Positions 1 to 6,850 of a stretch of 9,700 nt of DNA are shown here, in pieces. Within the stretch, counting starts at the first letter, position 1. Each line of letters starts with the position of its first letter. The notes under the pieces are model-generated. The model was given only the letters and a program-made list of their open reading frames with translations. It ran no database searches and was not told where the DNA came from. Origin of the DNA: JBAWXE01 sp037144255 (GTDB taxonomy: Bacteria > Bacteroidota > Bacteroidia > Chitinophagales > Chitinophagaceae); contig JBAWXE010000102.1 of assembly GCA_037144255.1 (NCBI GenBank), positions 1 through 9,700 of the forward strand. The letters run 5' to 3'. A program made the translations under genes and the position numbers.

Positions 1-111
1 AACATATTGCGCTAAATATATCCAACTGCATTAGCTAAAAAACAGTCTTATTACAATACAAGGTGATGAACCTGCATAATATTCGGTATTTTTAACTTAT
101 AAAATTGGATC

Positions 112-2385
112 ATGAAGGAATTTTCGCTTACTTTTTTATTGATATTTTCTTGTTGCATCACCACAAGGTGCTATGGACAATTTCAAGGTAAAGTATTCGA
201 TAAAGACACTTCTATTGCAGTATATGCTTATAGTCAGCAACAAGCAATGGCTTGGTGTGGCGGTTTCAATAATCCTGAATTCTCTATTGCTGATCTCAAT
301 CAAGATGGGATTAACGATCTAGTAGTATATGAACGTTATGTAGGTATCAAAACATTCATCAATACAGGTACAGCTGGCAACCCTCGTTATGCTTATGCTC
401 CCCGATACGAAAAGAACTTTCCCACAGTCAATACCATACAGGATACTGTTTTATACCTCATATTATTAGATTACAATTGCGATAATATCCCCGATATGTT
501 CATCCGTGGTATGGATGGTTTCGATGTATCCAAAGGCTATTATAATGCTTCCCATGAATTATGTTTTACGCATTACAAATCACTTTGGTACAATAATGAT
601 CAGCAATCTACCGGCTTAATTGATGCCTATTGCAATGTAGGTGATATACCTGCCATTGTAGATATTGATCATGATGGAGATCTTGATTTTCTGGCTTATG
701 AGAATTTTGGAACTAAGATCCAATTCTATAAAAACATGCAAGTAGAATTAGGTCTCCCTTGCGACAGTATTGTTATTAAATTGGCAGACCGCTGCTGGGG
801 ACGTGTTTCACAGACTTACGACCGTGCTCATATACTAGGTGTTCCATGTGATAATACAGGTCTTTTAAGACCATCAAATGGACAAAAGATTACTCACACC
901 GGCAATACATGCACACTGATAGATATGGATGGTGATGGCGACTTTGATTATTTAGATGGTAATATTTCATTCAATGATCTGGTAATGCTTACTAACGGTA
1001 AATCACAGTTTGGTGTAGATAGTATGATAGCACAGGATACTACATGGCCCTCCAATGGTCATATTGTTGAGTTGGCTACATGGCCTGTGGTATTCAATAT
1101 CGATGTAGATCAAGATGGGAAAAAAGACATAGTGGTCGCTTCAAATGCTTCCGGTTCATCTGAGAATTACAATTGTGTATGGTACTATAAAAATACCGGC
1201 ACTGCAACTGTCCCAGCATTCACATTCAAGTCAGATACCTTGTTTGTCAGTAATAGTATTGATATAGGCGAAGGTTCATATCCTATGCTATACGACTATG
1301 ATAAGGATGGGAAATTAGATCTGTTTGTAGGCTCCGATGGCTATTACCAACCGGGAGGTGCATTAACCAGTCGCATATCTTATTATAAGAATACCAGCAC
1401 AACCGGCCATCCTGCTTTTACCTTACAAACAAATGATTTCCTCTCATTGAGCTCAGCTAATGTTCATGGAGCATCATTAGCTGTGGGAGATATAGATGGA
1501 GATGGTAAAGATGATCTGGTTATTGGTCATTCTAATGGCACACTTAGTTACTATAAGAATGTTGCTGCTGCACCCAACTTTACACCACAATGGCAATTGG
1601 CACAAAGCACTTTACTAAATATCAATAATGCAAATATATCAGTTGGAGGTTATGCGGCACCATTTATATACGACATTAATAAAGACGGTAAACCCGATCT
1701 CATAATTGGTTGTCAATCTGGGGCATTATACTATTATGAGAATATGAATACTACCTCTGGACAACTCGCATTGAAACTGGATACTAATAAGCTGGGTGGG
1801 ATCAAGGTAGTACCGGGCAACTTTTTTGCAGCATATAGCACTCCTTTTATTGGTAAAATCGATAATACAGGCATAGACTATTTAGTAGTAGGCAGCCAAC
1901 CTGGTGACATATATCGCTTTACTGGTTTTCAAGGAGGTAACACACTCATACCTTACAACCAAATAGATAGTACCTATTCTTATGCTTACCCCGGACCACG
2001 TTGTGCTCCCACTTTTGCAGATATTGATGGTGATGGCATGTACGAGATGTTCGTAGGAAATGTTTTGGGTGGCGTCTCTTTATACAAACAACAATATCCT
2101 GTATCCGTTAATAATACCACATCACCATATGAAAATGTCGATATAAGAGTATATCCTAGTCCGGCAAAAAATATATTGAATATTGACTGGAGCGAAGCTT
2201 TATCACAATTCGATCAACATATATCGATATTTAATACTACTGGACAAAAAATGTTATCTGTTGTTGTACCAAGATCTGAATCTACTACCCAAATTCATAT
2301 TGACGCATTACCTTCAGGTATCTATTTTTGTGAATTACAATCTACCGCAGGTAAATTCATGTCTAGGGTAGTTGTAATCAGATAG
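112..2385 (+). CDS. Secreted FG-GAP/VCBS-repeat protein with T9SS type A sorting domain
   Basis: The 757-residue product is predicted to leave the cell by Sec and then the type IX secretion system, ending at the surface or in the medium. Residues 1-23 form a signal peptide (Lys at 2, hydrophobic core about 6-16, likely cut near CYG/Q). The body carries nine acidic Ca-binding loops of the DxDxDG type starting at residues 61, 120, 184, 271, 331, 395, 460, 521 and 637, plus a degenerate one at 584. Most are 55-65 residues apart and followed by a hydrophobic strand (for example DLVIG, DLIIG, MFVGN), the pattern of FG-GAP/VCBS beta-propeller blades. YYKN or YYEN strands recur between loops. Residues about 676-757 are a sorting domain with YPSP at 681-684, an LPSGIYF turn and a terminal VVVIR. 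FG-GAP proteins often bind ligands or glycans, but no catalytic domain is visible, so the function is unknown. The ATG at 112 is the only start that keeps the signal peptide. Confidence 0.9.
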   Translation: MKEFSLTFLLIFSCCITTRCYGQFQGKVFDKDTSIAVYAYSQQQAMAWCGGFNNPEFSIADLNQDGINDLVVYERYVGIKTFINTGTAGNPRYAYAPRYEKNFPTVNTIQDTVLYLILLDYNCDNIPDMFIRGMDGFDVSKGYYNASHELCFTHYKSLWYNNDQQSTGLIDAYCNVGDIPAIVDIDHDGDLDFLAYENFGTKIQFYKNMQVELGLPCDSIVIKLADRCWGRVSQTYDRAHILGVPCDNTGLLRPSNGQKITHTGNTCTLIDMDGDGDFDYLDGNISFNDLVMLTNGKSQFGVDSMIAQDTTWPSNGHIVELATWPVVFNIDVDQDGKKDIVVASNASGSSENYNCVWYYKNTGTATVPAFTFKSDTLFVSNSIDIGEGSYPMLYDYDKDGKLDLFVGSDGYYQPGGALTSRISYYKNTSTTGHPAFTLQTNDFLSLSSANVHGASLAVGDIDGDGKDDLVIGHSNGTLSYYKNVAAAPNFTPQWQLAQSTLLNINNANISVGGYAAPFIYDINKDGKPDLIIGCQSGALYYYENMNTTSGQLALKLDTNKLGGIKVVPGNFFAAYSTPFIGKIDNTGIDYLVVGSQPGDIYRFTGFQGGNTLIPYNQIDSTYSYAYPGPRCAPTFADIDGDGMYEMFVGNVLGGVSLYKQQYPVSVNNTTSPYENVDIRVYPSPAKNILNIDWSEALSQFDQHISIFNTTGQKMLSVVVPRSESTTQIHIDALPSGIYFCELQSTAGKFMSRVVVIR

Positions 2386-2464
2386 AAAATACATTTATAG
2401 GTATTAATATTTAATATACTTATTTCAAACAATGTATATTATGTTGTTATTATGCCAATTATCT

Positions 2465-2496
2465 TTTGGTTATAATAAATATTCTTTCTAACTTTA
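2465..2496 (+). promoter_or_regulatory. Bacteroidota-type promoter, TTTG-N20-TAACTTTA
   Basis: TTTG at 2465-2468 and TAACTTTA at 2489-2496 are separated by 20 nt. The Bacteroidota housekeeping promoter has a -33 TTTG (or TTG) and a -7 TAnnTTTG about 19-21 nt apart, so only the final base of the -7 box deviates. The promoter before the gene at 4407 has the same -7 octamer and the same spacing. The box ends 5 nt before the ATG at 2502, so an mRNA made here would be almost leaderless for the small ORF, or would be a long-leader mRNA for the gene at 2861. Confidence 0.55.
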
Positions 2497-2501
2497 TTGT
2501 T

Positions 2502-2621
2502 ATGAAGCGTATCATAACAAATAACTTAAGTAATAAGTCAGACCTACTGACCTTTGCCTTAATTTCTGTTGGCGTGCTTTCAATCCTTTTAGCCAGCCTC
2601 AAAATATTACAGATATTCTAA
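2502..2621 (+). CDS. Possible 39-residue single-helix membrane protein, or 5' part of a broken gene
   Basis: This short ATG-initiated ORF encodes 39 residues. The N-terminus is polar and basic (MKRIITNN, Lys12), followed by an uncharged hydrophobic stretch at about residues 15-33 (ISVGVLSILLAS within it), then Lys34 and a hydrophobic tail. That is the layout of a small single-pass inner-membrane protein. A promoter-like element ends 5 nt upstream. After the TAA the same frame stays open for 27 more codons, to the TGA at 2703-2705, and encodes another strongly hydrophobic stretch. The locus may therefore be a 67-codon two-helix protein interrupted by a nonsense mutation. I do not recognise a family. 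T-rich DNA easily yields hydrophobic translations, so a non-coding leader remains possible. Confidence 0.35.
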   Translation: MKRIITNNLSNKSDLLTFALISVGVLSILLASLKILQIF

Positions 2622-2808
2622 ATTGGCAGTATATATAATGTCATTTTAGTTATCGTGACCATTATTCCACTTTTCTTTTTTCTATTCATACTCATTTGTA
2701 TTTGATATTGAAAAATTTACCTACATATCATTTACATTCATGAAAAATATAATGTTTTTGGCTGCTTGTTAGCTTAGCTATTTCGTAATTAAAAGAATAT
2801 GCTTACCT

Positions 2809-2838
2809 TAACGCCCGGTTTCTATATTAGAAGCGTTA
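2809..2838 (+). promoter_or_regulatory. Bulged hairpin upstream of the 2861 gene
   Basis: TAACGC at 2809-2814 pairs with GCGTTA at 2833-2838. Inside it, TTCTA at 2820-2824 pairs with TAGAA at 2828-2832 around a TAT loop. The two stems abut on the 3' side and are separated on the 5' side by a 5-nt bulge (CCGGT). The structure ends 22 nt before the ATG at 2861 and is not followed by a U tract, so it is not a typical terminator. If transcribed it lies in the 5' leader and could affect mRNA stability or translation; that role is inference. Confidence 0.3.
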
Positions 2839-2860
2839 TCTCTCAAACAAAAATTGACTT

Positions 2861-4264
2861 ATGAAATCAAGAATGCTACTCTTTTCATTACTCGTATTAG
2901 CTAATGGACTCACTGCAAATATTTGTCAGGCTCAAGTAAGGATGGTTGGCTATACTCACTCTCTAAATGATGGAGCTTCATATATACCTACAGATTCAGT
3001 ATCTGTAACTTATTCTAATGGTAGAGGCAGCAATGTACATAATGGTTATACCTTAGGTATGATCAGTTATGATACCCTTATCAACTGGAATTATAATACT
3101 ATCGCCAGTTCATATACTTTCAATTCAAGAAATCTGAGAACTTACGATGCTAATAGCAACGTAACTAAAGATATAGCTCAAACTTGGAGCTTGATCAGCA
3201 GTTCTTGGGTAAATGCTTACCAAAACGTGTATTCATACGATGCCAGCAATAATATGCTTACCAGCATCTACCAAACATGGGATGTTCCTAGTAATGCTTG
3301 GGTAAATGTAAATAAGAGCCTGTATTCTTATGGCACTAACAATACCATGAGTACCTCTATCTACCAAACTTGGAGCAGCAGTTCTAGTGCTTGGTCTAAT
3401 ATTTCGAAGAATCTTTACACTTATGATTCTCTGAACAATCAACTGACTAATATCGGACAAAGCTGGAATTCTAGTAGCTGGACAAATCTTACAAAAACCA
3501 TCAACGTTTTCAACGCCCCTAGTCAACTCATATCTACTACTACTCAAAATTGGGACGGTACAGGTCTGGCATGGATCAATAACACTCAAAGTGTAAATAC
3601 TTATGACAGTGCCCATGATGCAATTATAAATGTTACTTCTAATTGGAATGGTACTAACTATGCTAATAACACTAAGAATATCTATACTTATAATGGTACT
3701 CATGATATGTTGAACAATATTGCTCAAACTTGGAATTCAGGTGCTGCTAATTGGATTAACATCAGTGAAAATACATATACATATGACGGCAATCATAACA
3801 GACTGTCTGACATTTATATGCCTTGGAACAACACCGCAAGTGCATTTGTAAATCAAACAAGACAACTCATCTCGTACAATAGCAATAACCAACCTACTAC
3901 TTGGACTACAGATAGCTGGAACTCAGGTTCTTTCTGGGAACCAACTACTACCGATTATCAAGATCGTTATACATACCAAAACTATGTAGCCGGTATCAGC
4001 ACAGTTGCTAGTAACAATAACGTAAGCGTTTACCCTGTTCCAGCTCAAAATGTAATGAACATTGACCTGAAATGGGATGCTGAACAAACTGTAGTTATCT
4101 CTATATTCGATGTACAAGGTAAACTTTGGAAACAATTCCAAACTCCTGCTACTGCTAAGTATCACAATAGCATCTCTGTAACAGATATGCCTTCTGGTTC
4201 TTACTTCATCCGTATCGCAGGTACTACTGAACAGATCGTAAAAGCTGTAAGTATCGTTCGTTAA
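2861..4264 (+). CDS. Secreted Tyr-Asp/Trp tandem-repeat protein with T9SS sorting domain
   Basis: The 467-residue protein has a clear signal peptide (residues 1-24, likely cut at CQA/Q). A short N-terminal segment contains RMVGYTHSL and YSNGRGSN, and is followed by about nine tandem repeats of 29-31 residues (residues 90-367). A type A T9SS sorting domain follows (about 376-467; YPVP at 391-394, MPSGSYF turn, terminal VSIVR). Each repeat runs roughly N-(L/V)-Y-(S/T)-Y-D-x-x-N-N-x-L-x-x-I-x-Q-T-W, a short Ser/Asn linker, then a second aromatic (usually W) and N. This resembles YD/RHS repeats, which form wrapped beta-sheets, though the units are longer than classical YD repeats. The protein is rich in Asn, Ser, Thr, Tyr and Trp, and no catalytic motif is visible. 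The next gene (4407) is a diverged paralogue with a matching N-terminal segment. Likely a surface or secreted structural or adhesive protein; function unknown. Confidence 0.88.
   Translation: MKSRMLLFSLLVLANGLTANICQAQVRMVGYTHSLNDGASYIPTDSVSVTYSNGRGSNVHNGYTLGMISYDTLINWNYNTIASSYTFNSRNLRTYDANSNVTKDIAQTWSLISSSWVNAYQNVYSYDASNNMLTSIYQTWDVPSNAWVNVNKSLYSYGTNNTMSTSIYQTWSSSSSAWSNISKNLYTYDSLNNQLTNIGQSWNSSSWTNLTKTINVFNAPSQLISTTTQNWDGTGLAWINNTQSVNTYDSAHDAIINVTSNWNGTNYANNTKNIYTYNGTHDMLNNIAQTWNSGAANWINISENTYTYDGNHNRLSDIYMPWNNTASAFVNQTRQLISYNSNNQPTTWTTDSWNSGSFWEPTTTDYQDRYTYQNYVAGISTVASNNNVSVYPVPAQNVMNIDLKWDAEQTVVISIFDVQGKLWKQFQTPATAKYHNSISVTDMPSGSYFIRIAGTTEQIVKAVSIVR
3128..3961 (+). repeat. In-gene tandem repeat array, ~93-bp period, about nine units
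   Basis: Units begin at protein residues 90, 121, 152, 183, 212, 243, 272, 303 and 334; seven are 31 or 29 residues and the last is longer. Similarity is visible at DNA level: CAAAC(A/T)TGG, encoding Q-T-W, recurs near 3179, 3272, 3365 and 3724. The paired Trp (or other aromatic) residues fall at 109/116, 140/147, 171/178, 202/207, 231/238, 262/267 (Y), 291/298, 322/329 (F) and 353/359. Units are diverged rather than identical, so the array looks old and selected, but such arrays can still change copy number by recombination. Confidence 0.8.
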
Positions 4265-4289
4265 TATTATTTCGGTCTTAGATCAAAAG

Positions 4290-4337
4290 CATAGTAATAA
4301 AGAAGCCTCCACACGTGGAGGCTTCTTTATTACTATG
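4290..4337. terminator. Perfect 23-bp hairpin terminator, symmetric
   Basis: Positions 4290-4312 and 4315-4337 are exact reverse complements around a 2-nt centre. The core is GCCTCCAC/GTGGAGGC, flanked by A-rich then T-rich arms that put a TTCTTTATTA tract on the 3' side in either direction. It starts 26 nt after the stop codon at 4264, so it fits an intrinsic terminator for the 2861 gene. The symmetry makes it potentially bidirectional even though both neighbouring genes are on the + strand. Confidence 0.85.
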
Positions 4338-4361
4338 TGTACTGTTTAATAGATTAGTAGA

Positions 4362-4393
4362 TTTGCTTAAAAACAACTTTAATCCTAACTTTA
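4362..4393 (+). promoter_or_regulatory. Bacteroidota-type promoter, TTTG-N20-TAACTTTA
   Basis: TTTG at 4362-4365 and TAACTTTA at 4386-4393 are 20 nt apart, matching the -33/-7 layout of the phylum with an A in place of the last G of TAnnTTTG. The -7 box ends 13 nt before the ATG at 4407, which predicts a leader under about 10 nt. The element follows directly after the hairpin terminator, so the 4407 gene appears to be its own transcription unit. The sequence AACTTTAAT occurs twice here, at 4375-4383 and 4387-4395. Confidence 0.6.
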
Positions 4394-4406
4394 ATAAAAG
4401 CATCTG

Positions 4407-5849
4407 ATGAAAGCTCTAACATTTATTTGCCTAATGCTTTGCTGTATCAATGTTGTTGCAAAGAATCCTTATAGGAATCTTACTGCTAATGCTTCTTATG
4501 ATAATGCTACCAAAGCTATTATTCAAAAACAATTATCCCCTATTGATTTACATAAGACTACTTCTATACAATACCGTATGGTAGCTTGGAGTTATCATTT
4601 GGTAGATACAGTCGTGATAATCGACTCTGGTCGCTATTACTATTCAGGCAACAGAGTTTCTTTGAACAATAGCAATCTATATACGCTTAATGATGTTTTT
4701 ACACCTAATTATTACGGTCTTCAACAACAAACGTATCCCATTGAGAAACAATACATTCAATGCGATTCCTCTTACGAATGGGGCAGAGATAATAACTGGG
4801 TATACAAACAATTTGAATACAGAACTTACCAGTACGATGCCAATGACAGACCTACTGACTTACAGAGAAATTATACGGATGAAGATTGGATGACTTACAA
4901 TGCTAATGGCACTTATGACTCTGTTACCACACTTGATACTTTTGGCAGTGGCAATGGAACTTTCTTGCAAAAGAACAGAACATATAGTATTTACGATGCA
5001 CAGAATAAAAGAATAGAAGATAGTGTAGCTCTGATTTATGGCGCCAATCCGGGTATATGGGTAAGGTATGATTATACCTATGATGCCTCTAACAATATGA
5101 CACAAAGAGTCATTTCTCAGTGGAATTCTAATAACAGCACTTGGGGACAGATCAATCGTTGGACCTACTCATACACTCCTAATAATTACTTACAATCTGT
5201 GTTGTTGGAACTATACGGTACCCAATGGATCAATTACCAAATGGATAGTTTTACTTATGTAGGTAGCACAAATAACCTATACACTTTCGATGCACGTTAC
5301 CAATGGGATGACAACTTAACTATGTGGCGCCCTCGTATGGGAACAAATGCTCATGGCTACCATATCAATACCCAAGGTCTCTGGGATACGCTATATTATT
5401 ACCAACCGGATACTACCACCAATTCATGGGATCTACTGGAAAAAGATTTTGTCATATACGATACCAATCACTTATTGATAAAGACACAAGCTATTGCATT
5501 CACCGCTGGAGCATACGCCACAGCCCCTTACGATAGTATGCGATATTATTATGAATCTATTGGCTCTAACCCTACTGTAATAAATGAACCCAAATCATAC
5601 CATATCTGCACATACCCAAATCCAGTTACTCATTCATTAAGTATTTATTGGCAAGACGCCCCTATTGACAAAACCATTAAAATAAGCATTGTAAACAGTA
5701 TAGGGCAAACGATAAGGTCCGAATCGGGGCCATGGCAACGATCAATTAAACAGGTTGACCTGTCTCTTTATCCTTCAGGTCTGTATTGGCTAAACATACA
5801 AGATGAACAGGGCAAAACACTCTATAGTCAGAAACTATCCAAACTATAG
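4407..5849 (+). CDS. Secreted Tyr-Asp-repeat protein with T9SS sorting domain, paralogue of the 2861 gene
   Basis: The 480-residue protein has a signal peptide (residues 1-18, likely cut at VVA/K) and a longer, more diverged N-terminal part. Shared features with the upstream paralogue are RMVAWSYHL at 57-65, a YYYSGNR segment at 77-83, and repeat units that keep the Y-D-A-x-N core. The best unit, residues 221-251 (YTYDASNN ... SQWNSNNSTWGQIN), aligns closely to those of the 2861 product, with paired Trp at 239/246. Weaker units lie at about 137-160, 191-220, 252-280 and 281-310 (Trp 300/307). The sorting domain is about 398-480 with YPNP at 403-406 and a YPSGLYWLNI turn. Its last residues (QKLSKL) are less typical than the VxIVR ends of the other two cargos. 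No enzyme motif is seen. Its stop is only 5 bp from the stop of convergent mlaD. Function unknown; export by T9SS is well supported. Confidence 0.87.
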   Translation: MKALTFICLMLCCINVVAKNPYRNLTANASYDNATKAIIQKQLSPIDLHKTTSIQYRMVAWSYHLVDTVVIIDSGRYYYSGNRVSLNNSNLYTLNDVFTPNYYGLQQQTYPIEKQYIQCDSSYEWGRDNNWVYKQFEYRTYQYDANDRPTDLQRNYTDEDWMTYNANGTYDSVTTLDTFGSGNGTFLQKNRTYSIYDAQNKRIEDSVALIYGANPGIWVRYDYTYDASNNMTQRVISQWNSNNSTWGQINRWTYSYTPNNYLQSVLLELYGTQWINYQMDSFTYVGSTNNLYTFDARYQWDDNLTMWRPRMGTNAHGYHINTQGLWDTLYYYQPDTTTNSWDLLEKDFVIYDTNHLLIKTQAIAFTAGAYATAPYDSMRYYYESIGSNPTVINEPKSYHICTYPNPVTHSLSIYWQDAPIDKTIKISIVNSIGQTIRSESGPWQRSIKQVDLSLYPSGLYWLNIQDEQGKTLYSQKLSKL

Positions 5850-5854
5850 ACTAA

Positions 5855-6841
5855 CTATTTACCTTTCTTCTTATTCTCTTTTTCTTGTTTTTTGAAGTAG
5901 CCTCTGGTAAGGAAATTATGCTTCAGGGCTTCCATATCTTCGTTGAAGATAGCAGTACCCTTTTCTATATTAGCCAGGCTATTACTTAGTTTAGCTGCCA
6001 TATCAGGGTCTTTCAGCAAAGAATGTATAGTGCCGGGCCCTTTTGTTACATCTCGTTGCAATTCTGCTACCAGACTATCCAGTTTGGCTACAGTAGCATC
6101 TGCTTCTTTCGATGCTCTTTTAATGTGTGTTACTGCGTCTTTCACATCACTGGCCATTTCTTTATCACTCAGCAGCTCTCCTACAGTGCCTTTGCCATTA
6201 TGTGCATCCTGTACTATAGTATTCAATTGGGCTACTGTTTCATTGGCCTGTACCGATGCTTTGCGTATACTACCTAATGACACTTTAAGGTCTTCTGCTA
6301 TAGCGGCATCATTCAGTGTATTCCATAGAGTTACACTGTTATTTAGTTTATGTACTACTTGCCTTATCTCTTCAGATATATCGGCAGCATTATTATTGGT
6401 CTTGGCCAGTGTCTGCATCATTTCTATAGGGCTCACATTTTTGCTCGATTCCAGCAGATCCCCTTCTTTTATTTCAGGTGCGTTGCCTGGTCCCGGTATG
6501 ATGTTCACTACCTTATTCCCCATCAGGCCTTCTGTACCCAGATCAGCTATGGCATTCCTATGTATATAGCTGCGTATCTTATTATCTATCAGTAGTTCCA
6601 CTTCTATAGAACTATCATTGATGATATGTATATCTTTTACAGTACCTGCCTGTATACCGGAGAAACGCACATTGTTCCCTTCCAACAGTCCATTCACATT
6701 ATGGAACCTCGCCTTTACTATAAAGTTAGAACTGAACATGCTCTTGTTCTTACCTATCATATATAGGCCTATTATCAGGAACACTGCTCCTACTGATACA
6801 AATAGGCCTAGCCTTATGTTATTGCCTGTTTCGTTTGCCAT
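5855..6841 (-). CDS. mlaD: MlaD-family MCE-domain protein of a phospholipid ABC transporter
   Basis: MlaD is the periplasmic lipid-binding MCE subunit that sits on the MlaE-MlaF complex and shuttles phospholipids between inner and outer membrane. The ATG at 6841 gives 328 residues (MANETGNN...). An in-frame TTG at 6847 would add two residues, but ATG is preferred. Residues about 11-29 are a membrane anchor (LGLFVSVGAVFLIIGLYMIG region). Residues about 39-116 are the MCE domain, with VNGLLEGNNVRFSGIQAGTV and the later LGTEGLMGNKVV segment. The C-terminal half is helical with repeated units beginning GKGTVGELLSDKEMA (about 216) and GPGTIHSLLKDPDMA (about 268), and it ends in a lysine-rich tail after FLTRGYFKK. 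It is much longer than E. coli MlaD (about 183 residues) because of this helical extension, which is usual for the phylum. It is the third gene of mlaE-mlaF-mlaD. Confidence 0.93.
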   Translation of the reverse strand: MANETGNNIRLGLFVSVGAVFLIIGLYMIGKNKSMFSSNFIVKARFHNVNGLLEGNNVRFSGIQAGTVKDIHIINDSSIEVELLIDNKIRSYIHRNAIADLGTEGLMGNKVVNIIPGPGNAPEIKEGDLLESSKNVSPIEMMQTLAKTNNNAADISEEIRQVVHKLNNSVTLWNTLNDAAIAEDLKVSLGSIRKASVQANETVAQLNTIVQDAHNGKGTVGELLSDKEMASDVKDAVTHIKRASKEADATVAKLDSLVAELQRDVTKGPGTIHSLLKDPDMAAKLSNSLANIEKGTAIFNEDMEALKHNFLTRGYFKKQEKENKKKGK

Positions 6842-6850
6842 ACTCAATGA

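Larger units (their letters stand above)
2386..2860. other. 475-bp AT-rich interval between two T9SS cargo genes
   Basis: This stretch has no long ORF. From left to right it contains an AT-only inverted repeat (2402-2416, too weak to call a terminator), a promoter-like pair of boxes (2465-2496), a 39-codon ORF (2502-2621), an in-frame hydrophobic continuation (2622-2705), a 10-codon ORF at 2740-2772 that is probably chance, and a bulged hairpin (2809-2838). I see no strong intrinsic terminator for the gene ending at 2385, and none between the small ORF and the gene at 2861. Transcription from the 2465-2496 promoter could therefore run into the 2861 gene with a leader of about 360 nt. Confidence 0.6.

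Noticed and set aside
2402..2416. TATTAA/TTAATA inverted repeat after the FG-GAP gene as a terminator
   Set aside because: The stem is six A/T pairs with no G/C and no following U tract, so it would be too weak to terminate transcription.
2740..2772. 10-codon ORF (MKNIMFLAAC then stop), resembling the start of a lipoprotein signal peptide
   Set aside because: It is too short to be a protein, and the frame after the stop (LSYFVIKRICLP, then stop) gives no continued homology. It could be a gene remnant, but nothing supports that beyond the ten residues.
3233..3727. 164-codon open frame on the - strand inside the repeat gene
   Set aside because: It is antisense to the Tyr-Asp/Trp repeat array. 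The repeats keep the opposite frame free of stops, and the product is low-complexity with no start context or known domain.
2861..4264. RHS/polymorphic toxin with a C-terminal effector
   Set aside because: The repeats resemble YD repeats, but the C-terminus is a T9SS sorting domain. There is no RHS core motif, toxin domain or adjacent immunity gene.
4358..4365. TAGATTTG as a perfect -7 box (TAnnTTTG) for the 4407 gene
   Set aside because: No TTG lies at the right distance upstream. Its TTTG fits better as the -33 element of the TAACTTTA box exactly 20 nt downstream, matching the element at 2465-2496.
5943..6569. 208-codon open frame on the + strand opposite mlaD
   Set aside because: mlaD on the - strand has an intact MCE domain and operon context. 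The antisense product is a Ser/Leu-rich shadow of its codon usage.
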